Notes: generated by a model from the sequence alone, not told the origin. Counted from the stretch's first letter, positions 43,767-52,600 are shown. The stretch: 64,000 nucleotides of DNA from Sphingopyxis sp. USTB-05 (GCF_023822045.1 NZ_CP084712.1:2170001-2234000), one strand, 5' to 3'. Made by a program: numbers and translations.

Positions 43767-45263
43767 TCAGGCGCGCAGCCCGGCCTTCAATATCTTGCCT
43801 GCCGCCGACAGCGGCAAAGCGCTGCGGAACTCGACCGTCCGCGGACATTTATAAGCCGCAAGCGTGGCGCGCGCATGTGCGATGATATCACCGGCGTCCA
43901 ATGCCAGCCCGGGTTTCGGGACAATCACCGCATGAACACGCTCGCCCCAGCGCGCATCGGGTAGTCCGACCACGGCGCATTGCGACACGGCCGGATGATC
44001 GGCGAGCACAGCTTCGACCTCGACCGAATAGACATTCTCGCCGCCGGTAATGATCATGTCCTTCAGCCGATCGACGATATGGATATAGCCATCCTTGTCC
44101 ATCCGACCGACATCGCCGGTGTGCATCCAGCCGCCGCGCAGCGCCTCGATGGTTTCGTCGGGCCGGTTCCAATAGCCGGTCATCACCGCTTCGCCGCGCG
44201 CGACGATCTCGCCGATTTCGCCGACCGGCACTTCCTTGTCGTTGGCATCGACGATGCGTGCCTCGATCGCCATCACCGCGCGTCCGGCGGAGCGAAGCCG
44301 CGCTGGATCGCGGTGGTCGGCAGGCTTCAGCAGCGAAATCGAGCCCGAGGTTTCGGTCATGCCATAGCCCTGCACGAAACCGACGCGCGGCATCGCGGCG
44401 ATGGCGCGATCCATCAGCGCGGGCGGCATTGGGGCGGCGCCATAATAGATGCGCTCGACACTCGTCAGGTCATGCTCGCCGAAGCGCGGGTGATCGAGCA
44501 CCGCCTGGAGCATCGTTGGAACGAGGAAGATATCGGTGACGCCCTGCCCCGCAATCGCCGCCATCACCGCCTCGGCCTCAAAGGCGGGCAGGAAGACGTG
44601 CCGCCCACCACCGAGCAGGCACGCGAGAAAGCCAGAGATCGCGCCAACATGAAATAGCGGCGCGGTATGCAGCATGCAGGCGCCCGGCGCGGCGTCGCCG
44701 GCGCCGGCAAGGCACAGCGCATAGGCCATCAACCCCCGGTGCGAAAGCATCACGCCCTTCGACCGTCCGGTCGTCCCGCCGGTGTAGAGGATCATCGCGA
44801 GGTCGTCGCCGTGGCGTAAATGCTCGTCGGCTTCGTCTGCCGCTGCGATCAATTGCTCGAATACCGGGCCGGCCAAAACGACTTCGCGTAGCCCGAGTGC
44901 TTCGCGGCGGATGTCGGTCAGCATCGAACGGAAACCCGGATCGACGATCAGCACGGTCGCCCCGCAATCCGAAAGTGCATAGGCGATCTCGCTTGCCGTC
45001 CAGCGCGTGTTGAGCGGACAGGCGACTGCCCCTGCCCACAGGCTGCCGAACAGGAAGTCGACGAACAGGTCGCCGTTGGGTGCGAGGAGCGCGACGCGGT
45101 CGCCCGGCTTGACGCCCAGCGCGGCAAGCGCGCCGGCGACGCGGCCGGTGCGTGACGCGACTTCGGACCATGTGCGTTGCCGCCCGCCATCGACCGTCGC
45201 GATCCGGCCTGACGTCTCTCGGGCCGCGCGGTGCAGCGCTTGGGTGATCGCGAGGCCGGTCAT
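43767..45263 (-). CDS. Acyl-CoA synthetase / AMP-dependent ligase
   Basis: 498 aa adenylate-forming enzyme. Core motifs are MILYTGGTTGRSKGVMLSH, YGMTETSGSISLL, HTGDVGRMDKDGYIHIVDR and the terminal Lys region (LPLSAAGKILK). It activates a carboxylic acid with ATP and CoA. The start overlaps the membrane-protein stop (ATGA, 45260-45263). It is the last gene of the operon that begins with the TonB receptor, and its acid is presumably made by the hydrolase and dehydrogenases upstream. Confidence 0.92.
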   Translation of the reverse strand: MTGLAITQALHRAARETSGRIATVDGGRQRTWSEVASRTGRVAGALAALGVKPGDRVALLAPNGDLFVDFLFGSLWAGAVACPLNTRWTASEIAYALSDCGATVLIVDPGFRSMLTDIRREALGLREVVLAGPVFEQLIAAADEADEHLRHGDDLAMILYTGGTTGRSKGVMLSHRGLMAYALCLAGAGDAAPGACMLHTAPLFHVGAISGFLACLLGGGRHVFLPAFEAEAVMAAIAGQGVTDIFLVPTMLQAVLDHPRFGEHDLTSVERIYYGAAPMPPALMDRAIAAMPRVGFVQGYGMTETSGSISLLKPADHRDPARLRSAGRAVMAIEARIVDANDKEVPVGEIGEIVARGEAVMTGYWNRPDETIEALRGGWMHTGDVGRMDKDGYIHIVDRLKDMIITGGENVYSVEVEAVLADHPAVSQCAVVGLPDARWGERVHAVIVPKPGLALDAGDIIAHARATLAAYKCPRTVEFRSALPLSAAGKILKAGLRA

Positions 45264-45772
45264 GCGAGCGCCGCCGACCGCCGCGCCATCACGATGCGTC
45301 CGGCGGTCACGATGCCGCCGAAGTAAAGCGTCGCTGCGACGATCGCCGCCATGACATGCGCGAAGCTCTCGCCCGACTGCAGCAGCGGCGCGGCCATTAC
45401 GGTCAGATAAAGCATATAGGGCCGGTTGATCAGCAACGGCAGCCAGCCTCGAAGCTGGAAATAGATCGCCGCGACGATCAGCCCGAGCACCGGCAGGGCG
45501 CCGGCCAGGCCGCCATGGACCGCGCCATATTGCAGCAGCCACGCCGTCGCCGTCCCGCCGCACGCTCCGACGAGCAAGGGCAGCAGCGCCTTGCCCTCGA
45601 CCAAATCGACGCTGCCCCAATACCAGAGCAACAGGAAACCGCCGTAGAGCGGCGTAAGCCCGAGCAGGAAGCCGAGAGCGATGAAACCCGCGATGAGCAC
45701 CACCACTCCGCCGGTGACGACTGCTGCCATCCCGCCGGCCATCGCCGGGGCAGGTTCATCGCTCATCGCCAC
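45260..45772 (-). CDS. Integral membrane protein of unknown function
   Basis: 170 aa with about five membrane helices (VVTGGVVVLIAGFIALGFLL, LYGGFLLLWYWGSVD, LPLLVGACGGTATAWLLQ, ALPVLGLIVAAIYF, VMAAIVAATLYFGGI). No recognised family. Start ATG 45772 overlaps the dehydrogenase stop; ATG 45766 is an alternative. Its stop overlaps the ligase start. Being inside a catabolic operon, it could be a transporter or permease subunit, but that is a guess. Confidence 0.75.
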   Translation of the reverse strand: MAMSDEPAPAMAGGMAAVVTGGVVVLIAGFIALGFLLGLTPLYGGFLLLWYWGSVDLVEGKALLPLLVGACGGTATAWLLQYGAVHGGLAGALPVLGLIVAAIYFQLRGWLPLLINRPYMLYLTVMAAPLLQSGESFAHVMAAIVAATLYFGGIVTAGRIVMARRSAALA

Positions 45773-46854
45773 GGCTCCACGACGATCTTCACCTGATCGC
45801 CCGGCGAGGCGAGGCGTTCGAAAGCCGCAGGCGCATCGGCCAGCCCGACCTGATCCGTCAGGAACGCCGATCCATCGATCGCTCCTTCACCAAGCGCGTG
45901 CAGCGTGTCGGCGAATTCATCGGGTGAATAAGCCCAGACGAAGCTGAAACGCATCTGCTTGTTGATTCCAAGCACCGGCAGGATGCGATCATCCTCCATG
46001 CACGCGCCGACCACGACAATATGCGCGAGCGGCGGTGCCTGTTCGAGCAGATTTTGCAGCATCCCCGGCACGCCAACGCATTCGAAGACGATCGCATCGC
46101 GCATCGACCTGCCCGATAGCTGCGCCATCCCGAAGGAAGCCAGAGTTGAGGGGACGTCGAGCGCCTCCCATTGGTCGTGCGGCGATGTCGCGGCGGGATC
46201 GACGACGATGTCAGCGCCCAGCTTTTCAGCGCGCGCACGGCGCGCGGGCGAGAAATCGGCGGCGATGATGGGGCCGATGCCACGGCGTTTCAGGGCAACG
46301 ATCACCGCAAGCCCGATCGGGCCGCAGCCGATCACCATCGCAACGCTGCCCTGCCCCGGATTGGCGACCGCGACGGCATGGGTGCCCACGGACAGCGGCT
46401 CGGTGAGCGCGGCAATTTCGGACGGAAGGCCGTTCGGCACGGGTAGCAGGAGCGCCTCGGTGAGCACGACACGCTCGGCGAGCGCGCCGCGGTAGCGAGT
46501 CGAAAAGCCGATCAGTTCGGCGCCGAGCGGCCCGAAGGCAAAGGGCGTCGAGACGACGCGCGTTCCTGATGCAAAACGCTTTTCGGTCCCTGGCCCATGA
46601 TCCAGGATCTCGGCGCAGAATTCATGACCCAGCACCAGATCCTGCGACGGGTCGATCGTATCAGGCGCGCCGCAGCGGCGGCCGATCTCGACGCCATGTT
46701 CCAGATGATGGACGGCGTGCAGGTCCGATCCGCATATGCCGCAGGCGAGCGTTTTCGCAACCACCTGCCCCGCCTCCGGCACGACATCGGGAACGTCGGT
46801 TACGGTCAGCGCAGCGCCGCGGCGGACCGCCGCGCGCATCGTGGCACCGCTCAT
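45763..46854 (-). CDS. Zinc-binding alcohol dehydrogenase family protein
   Basis: 363 aa MDR protein. The catalytic zinc site is present (ACGICGSDLHAV, VLGHEFCAEI) and so is the nucleotide motif GCGPIGLAVIV. The four-Cys structural zinc loop is missing. ATG 46854 overlaps the cupin stop. It probably oxidises an alcohol intermediate. A second dehydrogenase of the same superfamily is encoded at 38966; the two are quite different in sequence. Confidence 0.88.
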   Translation of the reverse strand: MSGATMRAAVRRGAALTVTDVPDVVPEAGQVVAKTLACGICGSDLHAVHHLEHGVEIGRRCGAPDTIDPSQDLVLGHEFCAEILDHGPGTEKRFASGTRVVSTPFAFGPLGAELIGFSTRYRGALAERVVLTEALLLPVPNGLPSEIAALTEPLSVGTHAVAVANPGQGSVAMVIGCGPIGLAVIVALKRRGIGPIIAADFSPARRARAEKLGADIVVDPAATSPHDQWEALDVPSTLASFGMAQLSGRSMRDAIVFECVGVPGMLQNLLEQAPPLAHIVVVGACMEDDRILPVLGINKQMRFSFVWAYSPDEFADTLHALGEGAIDGSAFLTDQVGLADAPAAFERLASPGDQVKIVVEPWR

Positions 46855-47369
46855 TTGGTACCTGCGAGTTCGGTCGGCTTGCGCTGGCCTTCCCAGCCCG
46901 GTTTTTCCTTGCGCAGGCCGTCGACAATCTTGTCCCAAAAGGCAGCCGTATTGCCCCGGAAGCGGATATCGAACGCGTCGGCGGTACGAAATTCGAGAAC
47001 CTCGACGCCCTCAGGCCCGGGCTTGTAGGTATAGGGGACGTCGGTGCCGACATAGAAACCGTCGCCAGGGCCAAGCACTTCGGTGCCAAGCTTTAGCGAG
47101 CCCGCGATGATATAATAGAGGCAGTCGGCGTTGTGGCTATGCAGCGGCAGCGGGAAGCCGCTCTTGAACCACGCATAGGTCAGGCTCATCCCCGGCATCG
47201 AAAAGAGCAGCCGCACCTCGTTGCCGTCGTCGGCCCCCTCGGCGGTCGCGCGGACGATACCGTCCTCGATCACCGGCGTTATCCCCGAATATTCCATGCA
47301 CGAGGTTTCGCTGTACGGCGGTGCATCGGCGGCGCGATAGACCTCAAAACTCGGTTTCCTGGCAGTCAT
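46851..47369 (-). CDS. Cupin domain protein
   Basis: 172 aa single cupin. The two cupin motifs are PLPLHSHNADCLYYIIAGSL (metal-binding HxH and E-like position) and PGDGFYVGTDVPYTYKPGP. The Glu of motif 1 is not evident, so a metal enzyme is plausible but not certain. It begins 13 nt from the SDR stop and its own stop overlaps the dehydrogenase start. Role within the catabolic pathway unknown: ring cleavage, isomerisation or sensing. Confidence 0.85.
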   Translation of the reverse strand: MTARKPSFEVYRAADAPPYSETSCMEYSGITPVIEDGIVRATAEGADDGNEVRLLFSMPGMSLTYAWFKSGFPLPLHSHNADCLYYIIAGSLKLGTEVLGPGDGFYVGTDVPYTYKPGPEGVEVLEFRTADAFDIRFRGNTAAFWDKIVDGLRKEKPGWEGQRKPTELAGTK

Positions 47370-47381
47370 CGTCTTATCCTT

Positions 47382-48176
47382 TCACGCTTCTTGGGCGGCA
47401 GCAGCCATGACGTCGCGCAGGTCCGGCTGCCCCGTATGTGCGGTAAGGCCGCCGTCGACGGGGATCGACGCACCGGTGACGCCGCTGGCATCGTCTGAGG
47501 CGAGGAACAGCGCGACCGATGCAATCTCCTCCGGACGCGCGAAGCGGCCCGACGGCACGATCCTTTCCCATTCGGCGCGCAGCCCTTCGATCGCGTCGAC
47601 GCCGCTTGTCAGCAGCGGGGTATCGACCGGGCCGGGGCAGATCGCGTTGGCGCGGATATTGTCGCGCGCATGGTCGATCGCGAGGCAGCGGGTGTAGTTG
47701 ATCACCCCGGCCTTCGCTGCGTTGTAAGCCGTGAAGCCATAGTCGGCTGCCATGCCCGATGCCGAGGCGGTGTTGACGATCGCCCCGCCCCCGCGCGCCT
47801 TCAGATGCGGGATGATGGCACGGCAGGCGTAGAAGACTGCGTCGAGATTTACGGCGATGCAGCGCCGCCACTGCTCGATGTCCATATCGGGAGTCAGCCC
47901 GAAATTGCCGACCCCGGCATTATTGAAGAGGATGTCGATCCCGCCGAAGCGCTCGACCGTCTTCTCGGCGAGCGGATCGAAGGCCTCGGCATCGGCAACG
48001 TCGACCAGTTCGCAAGCCGCCTGCGGGCCGAGTTCGGCCGCGAACACCGCTGCCCGTTCGACGTCGAGTTCGGCGATCATCACAGATCCGCCTTCCGCGA
48101 CGAAGCGACGCACAAATGCCGCCCCGATACCGGATGCGCCGCCAGTGACGATCGCGGCCTTGCCTGCAAATCTCAT
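47382..48176 (-). CDS. Short-chain dehydrogenase/reductase
   Basis: 264 aa classical SDR with GGASGIGAAFV, DILFNNAGVGNFG, a Ser in VNTASASG and catalytic YNAAKAG. Start ATG 48176 overlaps the hydrolase stop as ATGA. In this operon it likely oxidises a hydroxyl produced by the hydrolase or other upstream step. NAD(H) preference is suggested by the acidic AELDVERA after strand 2. Confidence 0.92.
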   Translation of the reverse strand: MRFAGKAAIVTGGASGIGAAFVRRFVAEGGSVMIAELDVERAAVFAAELGPQAACELVDVADAEAFDPLAEKTVERFGGIDILFNNAGVGNFGLTPDMDIEQWRRCIAVNLDAVFYACRAIIPHLKARGGGAIVNTASASGMAADYGFTAYNAAKAGVINYTRCLAIDHARDNIRANAICPGPVDTPLLTSGVDAIEGLRAEWERIVPSGRFARPEEIASVALFLASDDASGVTGASIPVDGGLTAHTGQPDLRDVMAAAAQEA

Positions 48177-49159
48177 TGCGTCTGTCCTTCTTTCTCTTGA
48201 TGCAGCCAGGCCAAAAGCGCTGCCGTTACCGCCTCGGGCCGCTCTTGCTGTGTCCAATGCCCGCAACCCTCGAGAAGGATCGCATCGGACAGGTTAGGTA
48301 CTTGGGCCCGCATCGCTGCGATCATGTCGAGGCCGGGCAGCATTGACAGCACAAGGTCGCGCGTGCCGCCGATATAGAGCGCCGGCTGATCGATCACCCT
48401 TCCGCGCCATGGCTCCAGATAGGCGACATCGCGGTGCTGGTTGCGATAACGGTTGAGCGGCCCGCGCAGACCGCTCGCGCGAAACTCGGTGGTCAGATAC
48501 GCGATGTCCGCATCGGGCAGCCACGCGGGAAAGGGATCGGGATCGGGTAATCCGTCGAGCAGGCGGGAATCGGCGGACCGCTCGTCGCCCAAACCGTCGG
48601 GAGCTTCCCCCGCCAGCCAGAAATAGAAACGGCGGATAAAGCCGTCGAGGTCAGCCTCCGCTTCCGCTTCCGCGATACCGGGCGTCTGGAAATAGTCCTG
48701 ATAGAAAAAGCGTCCCCGATCCGAATAGACGGGCTTTAGGGCATCTATCAAAGCGACCTCGGCGACGCCGATGAACGGCACCGACAGCGCAGCGACCGCG
48801 CTGACCCGGTCGGGGTGCAGCAGCGCAGTATGCCAGACCAGATACGCACCCCAGTCATGACCGATCAAAATGCCGGGCCGGCCTTCGCCCATTGCATCCA
48901 CGACGCCCGCGATATCGGCCGTCATGCTTTCCAGATCATAGGATTCGACGGCATCCGGCTTGTCGCTGCCCCCGTATCCGCGGCAATCGATGGCGCATAC
49001 ACGGTAGCCCGCCGCCGCGATCGGTCCGATCTGGTGCCGCCAGGCCGCCCAGCTTTCGGGAAAGCCATGCACAAGCACCACCAACGGCCCTTCGCCGGTT
49101 ATCGCCGCGCGCAGGTTGATGCCGTTGGTGGCTATCATGTGGAAGGCGGGTTGGATCAC
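48173..49159 (-). CDS. Alpha/beta hydrolase, epoxide hydrolase/dehalogenase group
   Basis: 328 aa. Oxyanion motif VLVHGFPESWAAWRHQI, nucleophile elbow LIGHDWGAYL (Asp nucleophile, as in epoxide hydrolases and haloalkane dehalogenases) and terminal GCGHWTQQE. The Asp nucleophile and the HGFPE motif favour an epoxide hydrolase. GTG 49159 overlaps the receptor's stop (GTGA) and gives the normal spacing to TNGI seen in the family; an ATG at 49138 is the alternative. It follows the TonB receptor directly. Confidence 0.88.
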   Translation of the reverse strand: MIQPAFHMIATNGINLRAAITGEGPLVVLVHGFPESWAAWRHQIGPIAAAGYRVCAIDCRGYGGSDKPDAVESYDLESMTADIAGVVDAMGEGRPGILIGHDWGAYLVWHTALLHPDRVSAVAALSVPFIGVAEVALIDALKPVYSDRGRFFYQDYFQTPGIAEAEAEADLDGFIRRFYFWLAGEAPDGLGDERSADSRLLDGLPDPDPFPAWLPDADIAYLTTEFRASGLRGPLNRYRNQHRDVAYLEPWRGRVIDQPALYIGGTRDLVLSMLPGLDMIAAMRAQVPNLSDAILLEGCGHWTQQERPEAVTAALLAWLHQEKEGQTQ

Positions 49160-51468
49160 AGACGCCAACCGACCGAGATGCCATAGGTCGCGGGGCGGCC
49201 CGCCATGCGCCATGCGGTGTCGGCCTGGAAGGTAGAGTTCCAGTAATATTCGTTGAAGATGTTGCGCCCCCAAAGCTGGACGCGCAACTTGCCGTCCTCG
49301 GTCTCGACACCCGCGCGCACGTCGACAAGCGTCCGGGCGTTTATCCGCAGGATCGCGGGATCGCCGAAGGTCGAGTTGGTCGCGCTGTTGTAGTTGACGT
49401 TGGTGCCGATCACAGCGTTCCAGCGATCGCTGACGGGCCATTTATACTGGACGTCGGCGGTCGCCTGCCACTTCGGGGTGAACGGGAATGCCGAACCTTC
49501 GTAATCGGCGAAGACTCCGGTGCCGTTATAGCCCGTGAATTCGTCGATGCGGCTCTTCACATAGGTGCCTGACAGGTTCGCCGTCAGCCCCTGCACCGGC
49601 CGCCAGTCGATCGCCGCCTCGACACCATAGATGTGCGAGGTGGGGATGTTGACGAGCCGTTCGAGCAGCCCGAAGATCGGGTCGAGAATGCGGCCGCGGA
49701 CCTGCTTGTCCGAATAATCGTAGTAGAAGCCCGCGGCATTGAACTGCAGCGTGCGATCAGCGAGCGGCAGTTTGAACCCGGCTTCATAGGCGAGCAACGA
49801 TTCCTGCGTCGCAGGCAGGAATCCGGTGAAGGACGATGCCGGCACCGTCGGGAACCCGCCCGCTTTCCACCCGCGGGAGATGTTCGCATAGACGATCGCG
49901 CGGTTGTCGAACGTATAGGTCAGCCCGCCACGCCATGAGATATTATCCTGCTTTAGTTCATCGACGACCAGCGAAGGCTGGAATGCGGGACTGAAGGTCA
50001 GGCAGCCGCCGGCCGGGATCGGCGTGATCGGCGGCGCGCCGGTGAACAATTCGGTCAGCACGTTGAAGCTCAAATAGGTCGTGCCGTCGCCATCATAGCC
50101 GCAGCCGTTGAAACTGCGCTCGTTGCGCGTGTAGCGGATGCCGCCCTGCGCGGTGAGGTTCGGCGTCAGATCATATTCGAGATTCGCATAGCCCGCATAA
50201 GTGGTCACCTTCTGATTGGTAAACACCGCCGATACGGTCAGGATCGGCAGGCCGGGGATGATGACGTTGCTGCTGAGATCGTTCGTGAAGAGGATCTGCT
50301 GCTCGCCTGCCTTATCGTGCGAATAATTGGCGCCGAGAATCCAGCGCGCGTCGCCGCTGGTGCCGGTCAGCCGCAGTTCCTGGAAGAAGCTCTTCACATT
50401 GCCCGGCGTATAGCTGTCGAGCTGGCGCCACTGCGTCGCGTCGAGATCCTGCGTCGCGTCCGTGTTGAATTCGATCCATGAGGTGATCGACGTCAGGCGA
50501 ACATCGTCCGACACGTCGAGATCGGCGCGCAGCGAGGCCTGGTAGAAATCATCGTCGCGGCGCATCGGGGTCTGCGCCGACCAGTTGGCGGCACGCGCAT
50601 TCTCCGGCGCCAGCGGCGTCGCGAGCACATAGGGATAGGCGCCGGCCGGGTTATAGGGCGTGTGCGCGGTCAGCTGCGGCGCCTGCACGTCCGACTTGTC
50701 GCGCCACCCGTTGAGGTTAAGCGTGAATTCGAGCGTGTCGGTCGGGTTCCAGACAACGAGCGCGCGCCCCGCGATGCGGCGGGCGCTGCCCAGCTTGTCG
50801 TTCCGCGTGTAATTCTGCTGCCAGGCTCCGCCTTGGTCGACCCGCGCGCTCAGGCGCACACCGAGTGTGTCAGTCAGCGGCGCACTGACAAAGCCCGACA
50901 GTTCGAACGCGTTGAAACGGCCGAAACTCGCATCAGCCCCGGCCTCGAATTCGCTGCCTGGTTTGGCGGATATATAGTTGATCGCGCCGCCGGTCGCGTT
51001 CTGGCCGTAGAGCGTGCCCTGCGGCCCTTTCAGCACCTCGACGCGCGACAGGTCGAGCGCGGCGCCCTGCGTCAGGATCGCGAAAGGCAGCGGCACTTCG
51101 TCGACATAGACGCTGACTGCGGGCGACGCCGCGAGCGTCGATTCGTAGAAGCCGACGCCGCGTATCGTATAGACCGGGGTTGCGATCTGACTCTGGGTAA
51201 AGGTCAGACCGGGAACGATCTTGGCGAGGTCGGCAACGGTGCTGATGCCCTGCGCGGTGAGTTGGTCGCCGCCGATGGCGGTGATCGACATCGGGACCGA
51301 GTTCAGCGACTGTTCGCGGCGCTGCGCGGTGACGATGATTTCGCTTGCATTTTCGGCCGTCGTTTCGGCGCTGTCCGCCTCCGCCGTCTGTGCCACTACC
51401 GGGGTAGCAATTACAGATCCGGCAAAAGCCACGCCTGCCAACAGGCGCGCCGCAAGTCCCTTGGGCAT
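49156..51468 (-). CDS. TonB-dependent receptor of the catabolic operon
   Basis: 770 aa. Signal peptide (ARLLAGVAFAGSVIATPVVAQ), then the TonB-box-like IIVTAQRREQSL, a plug domain (VEVLKGPQGTLYGQNATGGAINYI) and a barrel of about 22 strands ending in VGWRL. These large FecA/CirA-type receptors are abundant in sphingomonads and import aromatic, terpenoid or steroid substrates rather than iron. It is the first gene of the catabolic operon, so it probably imports its substrate. ATG 51468 follows GGAGAG. Confidence 0.93.
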   Translation of the reverse strand: MPKGLAARLLAGVAFAGSVIATPVVAQTAEADSAETTAENASEIIVTAQRREQSLNSVPMSITAIGGDQLTAQGISTVADLAKIVPGLTFTQSQIATPVYTIRGVGFYESTLAASPAVSVYVDEVPLPFAILTQGAALDLSRVEVLKGPQGTLYGQNATGGAINYISAKPGSEFEAGADASFGRFNAFELSGFVSAPLTDTLGVRLSARVDQGGAWQQNYTRNDKLGSARRIAGRALVVWNPTDTLEFTLNLNGWRDKSDVQAPQLTAHTPYNPAGAYPYVLATPLAPENARAANWSAQTPMRRDDDFYQASLRADLDVSDDVRLTSITSWIEFNTDATQDLDATQWRQLDSYTPGNVKSFFQELRLTGTSGDARWILGANYSHDKAGEQQILFTNDLSSNVIIPGLPILTVSAVFTNQKVTTYAGYANLEYDLTPNLTAQGGIRYTRNERSFNGCGYDGDGTTYLSFNVLTELFTGAPPITPIPAGGCLTFSPAFQPSLVVDELKQDNISWRGGLTYTFDNRAIVYANISRGWKAGGFPTVPASSFTGFLPATQESLLAYEAGFKLPLADRTLQFNAAGFYYDYSDKQVRGRILDPIFGLLERLVNIPTSHIYGVEAAIDWRPVQGLTANLSGTYVKSRIDEFTGYNGTGVFADYEGSAFPFTPKWQATADVQYKWPVSDRWNAVIGTNVNYNSATNSTFGDPAILRINARTLVDVRAGVETEDGKLRVQLWGRNIFNEYYWNSTFQADTAWRMAGRPATYGISVGWRL

Positions 51469-51485
51469 CTCTCTCTCCTTTTTGG

Positions 51486-51509
51486 AGTCGGCTTATCTGG
51501 TTGCCGACT
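51486..51509 (-). other. Leader hairpin just upstream of the TonB receptor ribosome site
   Basis: AGTCGGC (51486-51492) and GCCGACT (51503-51509) form a 7-bp stem in the RNA. Directly after it, CTCC can pair with GGAG of the Shine-Dalgarno (CTCC-AAAAA-GGAG). The two pairings share bases, so the first stem may keep the ribosome site free. Confidence 0.45.
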
Positions 51510-51538
51510 TTCCTTCAGGAAATCAGATTGCCCAAAAC

Positions 51539-51554
51539 TAGTCAAGTACGACTA
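51539..51554. promoter_or_regulatory. Inverted repeat TAGTC-N6-GACTA upstream of the TonB receptor
   Basis: A 16-bp dyad with 5-bp arms in the 103-bp gap between the TetR gene and the receptor gene. On the minus strand it contains TTGACT, a possible -35. It is the natural operator candidate for the adjacent TetR protein. Confidence 0.5.
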
Positions 51555-51571
51555 ATCAAGTTTGCCTATTT

Positions 51572-52225
51572 TTATTTTTCGCGGCCCCTTGCCGCAAGAT
51601 TGGCGCAAAACCGACGGTGTCGTTCCTTCATCCGTTCGATCGCGGCGATGATCATCGGACGCGACTGGTTCACGCTATTCTCGATGATCAGCCCGCGCAC
51701 GCTCGCGATCAGCAGCCAGCCGTGCGGAACCAGCGCCTCGGCATCGGCGAAGCCCGCCTCCCGTGCGAGCTTGATGAACTCGTCGTGGATCTCCTGTTCG
51801 ACCCTGCTTGTGACCGGCTGCAATCCGTCGAGCAGTTCGCGATCCCAACGCGCCGCCAGCAGGATATCAGTCAACGCAAGCCCCTCAGGCTGCGAATGCG
51901 TTTCCCAAGAGATGCGCGCATAGTCGGACAATCGCTCGAACGGATCTTCGATTGCCTCGGCCATGCTGCGGGCCGCTTCCATGACGCCGCGCATCGCTCG
52001 CTCGGCGGTCGCCACCATTAACGCCACGCGGTTGGGGAACTGGTGAAGTACCGAGCCGCGGCTCAGCGCGGCCTCGGCCATAACATGCTCGATCGTGGTC
52101 GCAGTAAAACCCGCGCGCACGATGCATTTGATCGTCGCGTCGAGGATTTTTTCCCGCGTGTCGATGCCGCGTCGCGTCATTCGGCGCGACCGACCGGCAA
52201 CAGGAATAGAAGTCACATCGCTCAT
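51572..52225 (-). CDS. TetR/AcrR family regulator of the catabolic operon
   Basis: 217 aa. DNA-binding region TATTIEHVMAEAALSRGSVL followed by HQFPNRVALMV. Its length and helical C-terminus are normal. It lies upstream of the TonB receptor on the same strand and may regulate it through the dyad at 51539. No signal for the effector. The operon may be autoregulated. Confidence 0.9.
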   Translation of the reverse strand: MSDVTSIPVAGRSRRMTRRGIDTREKILDATIKCIVRAGFTATTIEHVMAEAALSRGSVLHQFPNRVALMVATAERAMRGVMEAARSMAEAIEDPFERLSDYARISWETHSQPEGLALTDILLAARWDRELLDGLQPVTSRVEQEIHDEFIKLAREAGFADAEALVPHGWLLIASVRGLIIENSVNQSRPMIIAAIERMKERHRRFCANLAARGREK

Positions 52226-52455
52226 AGGACCATTTGGCTGCGCAGCGTCAAAACGTCAAACTCGGTCGATGTCTGTCAGACGAACATTCCGGACTGGCCT
52301 TTAGCTGGCCGTCCGCTTTCCCATAGGATCAGCGAAAGCGAAGATCGCTGACCGCTCAGCCGTCGCCGCCGCATCGAACGCATATCGGCCGCACCCAGCT
52401 ATCGGGAGTGTGCCAATAGCTTGCCCGGCTTCGGCGTGCTCGATAAGGAGGTCCG

Positions 52456-52482
52456 ATGAAATCGGCCCCCTGTACCATCTAA
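52456..52482 (+). CDS. Eight-codon leader reading frame upstream of catB
   Basis: ATG 52456 lies 4 nt after AAGGAGG (52445-52451) and the frame reads MKSAPCTI then TAA. It is 118 nt before the catB start. Inducible chloramphenicol-resistance genes (cat-86, cmlA) are known to have such leader peptides for translational attenuation. The initiation region 52451-52466 is complementary to 52579-52594. Translation itself is inferred. Confidence 0.5.
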   Translation: MKSAPCTI

Positions 52483-52578
52483 CCGCCTCCCGCACGAAGA
52501 TGTGTGGAGTAACGAAGGCGCGCCGATCCGGCCGCGCCTGCGGATGTTGCACGGCTTGAACAGCCGCCGGCGCACAGA

Positions 52579-52594
52579 GCCGGTTTCATCGGAC
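52579..52594 (+). promoter_or_regulatory. Sequence complementary to the leader ORF start, ending 6 nt before catB
   Basis: GCCGGTTTCATCGGAC (52579-52594) pairs with GTCCGATGAAATCGGC (52451-52466) across all 16 positions, one of them G:U. The stem would cover the leader's start codon and the GGA that is the only Shine-Dalgarno-like triplet before catB. A short hairpin GGCGCG/CGCGCC (52517-52538) lies within the loop. Confidence 0.5.
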
Positions 52595-52600
52595 GATTTC

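Larger units (their letters stand above)
52226..52600. other. 375-bp gap with catB leader elements
   Basis: Between the TetR start and the catB start there is no other supported protein gene. GTCTG-T-CAGAC (52274-52284) is a small palindrome near the TetR promoter region. From 52441 the sequence holds a strong ribosome site and the eight-codon frame described separately. Confidence 0.5.
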
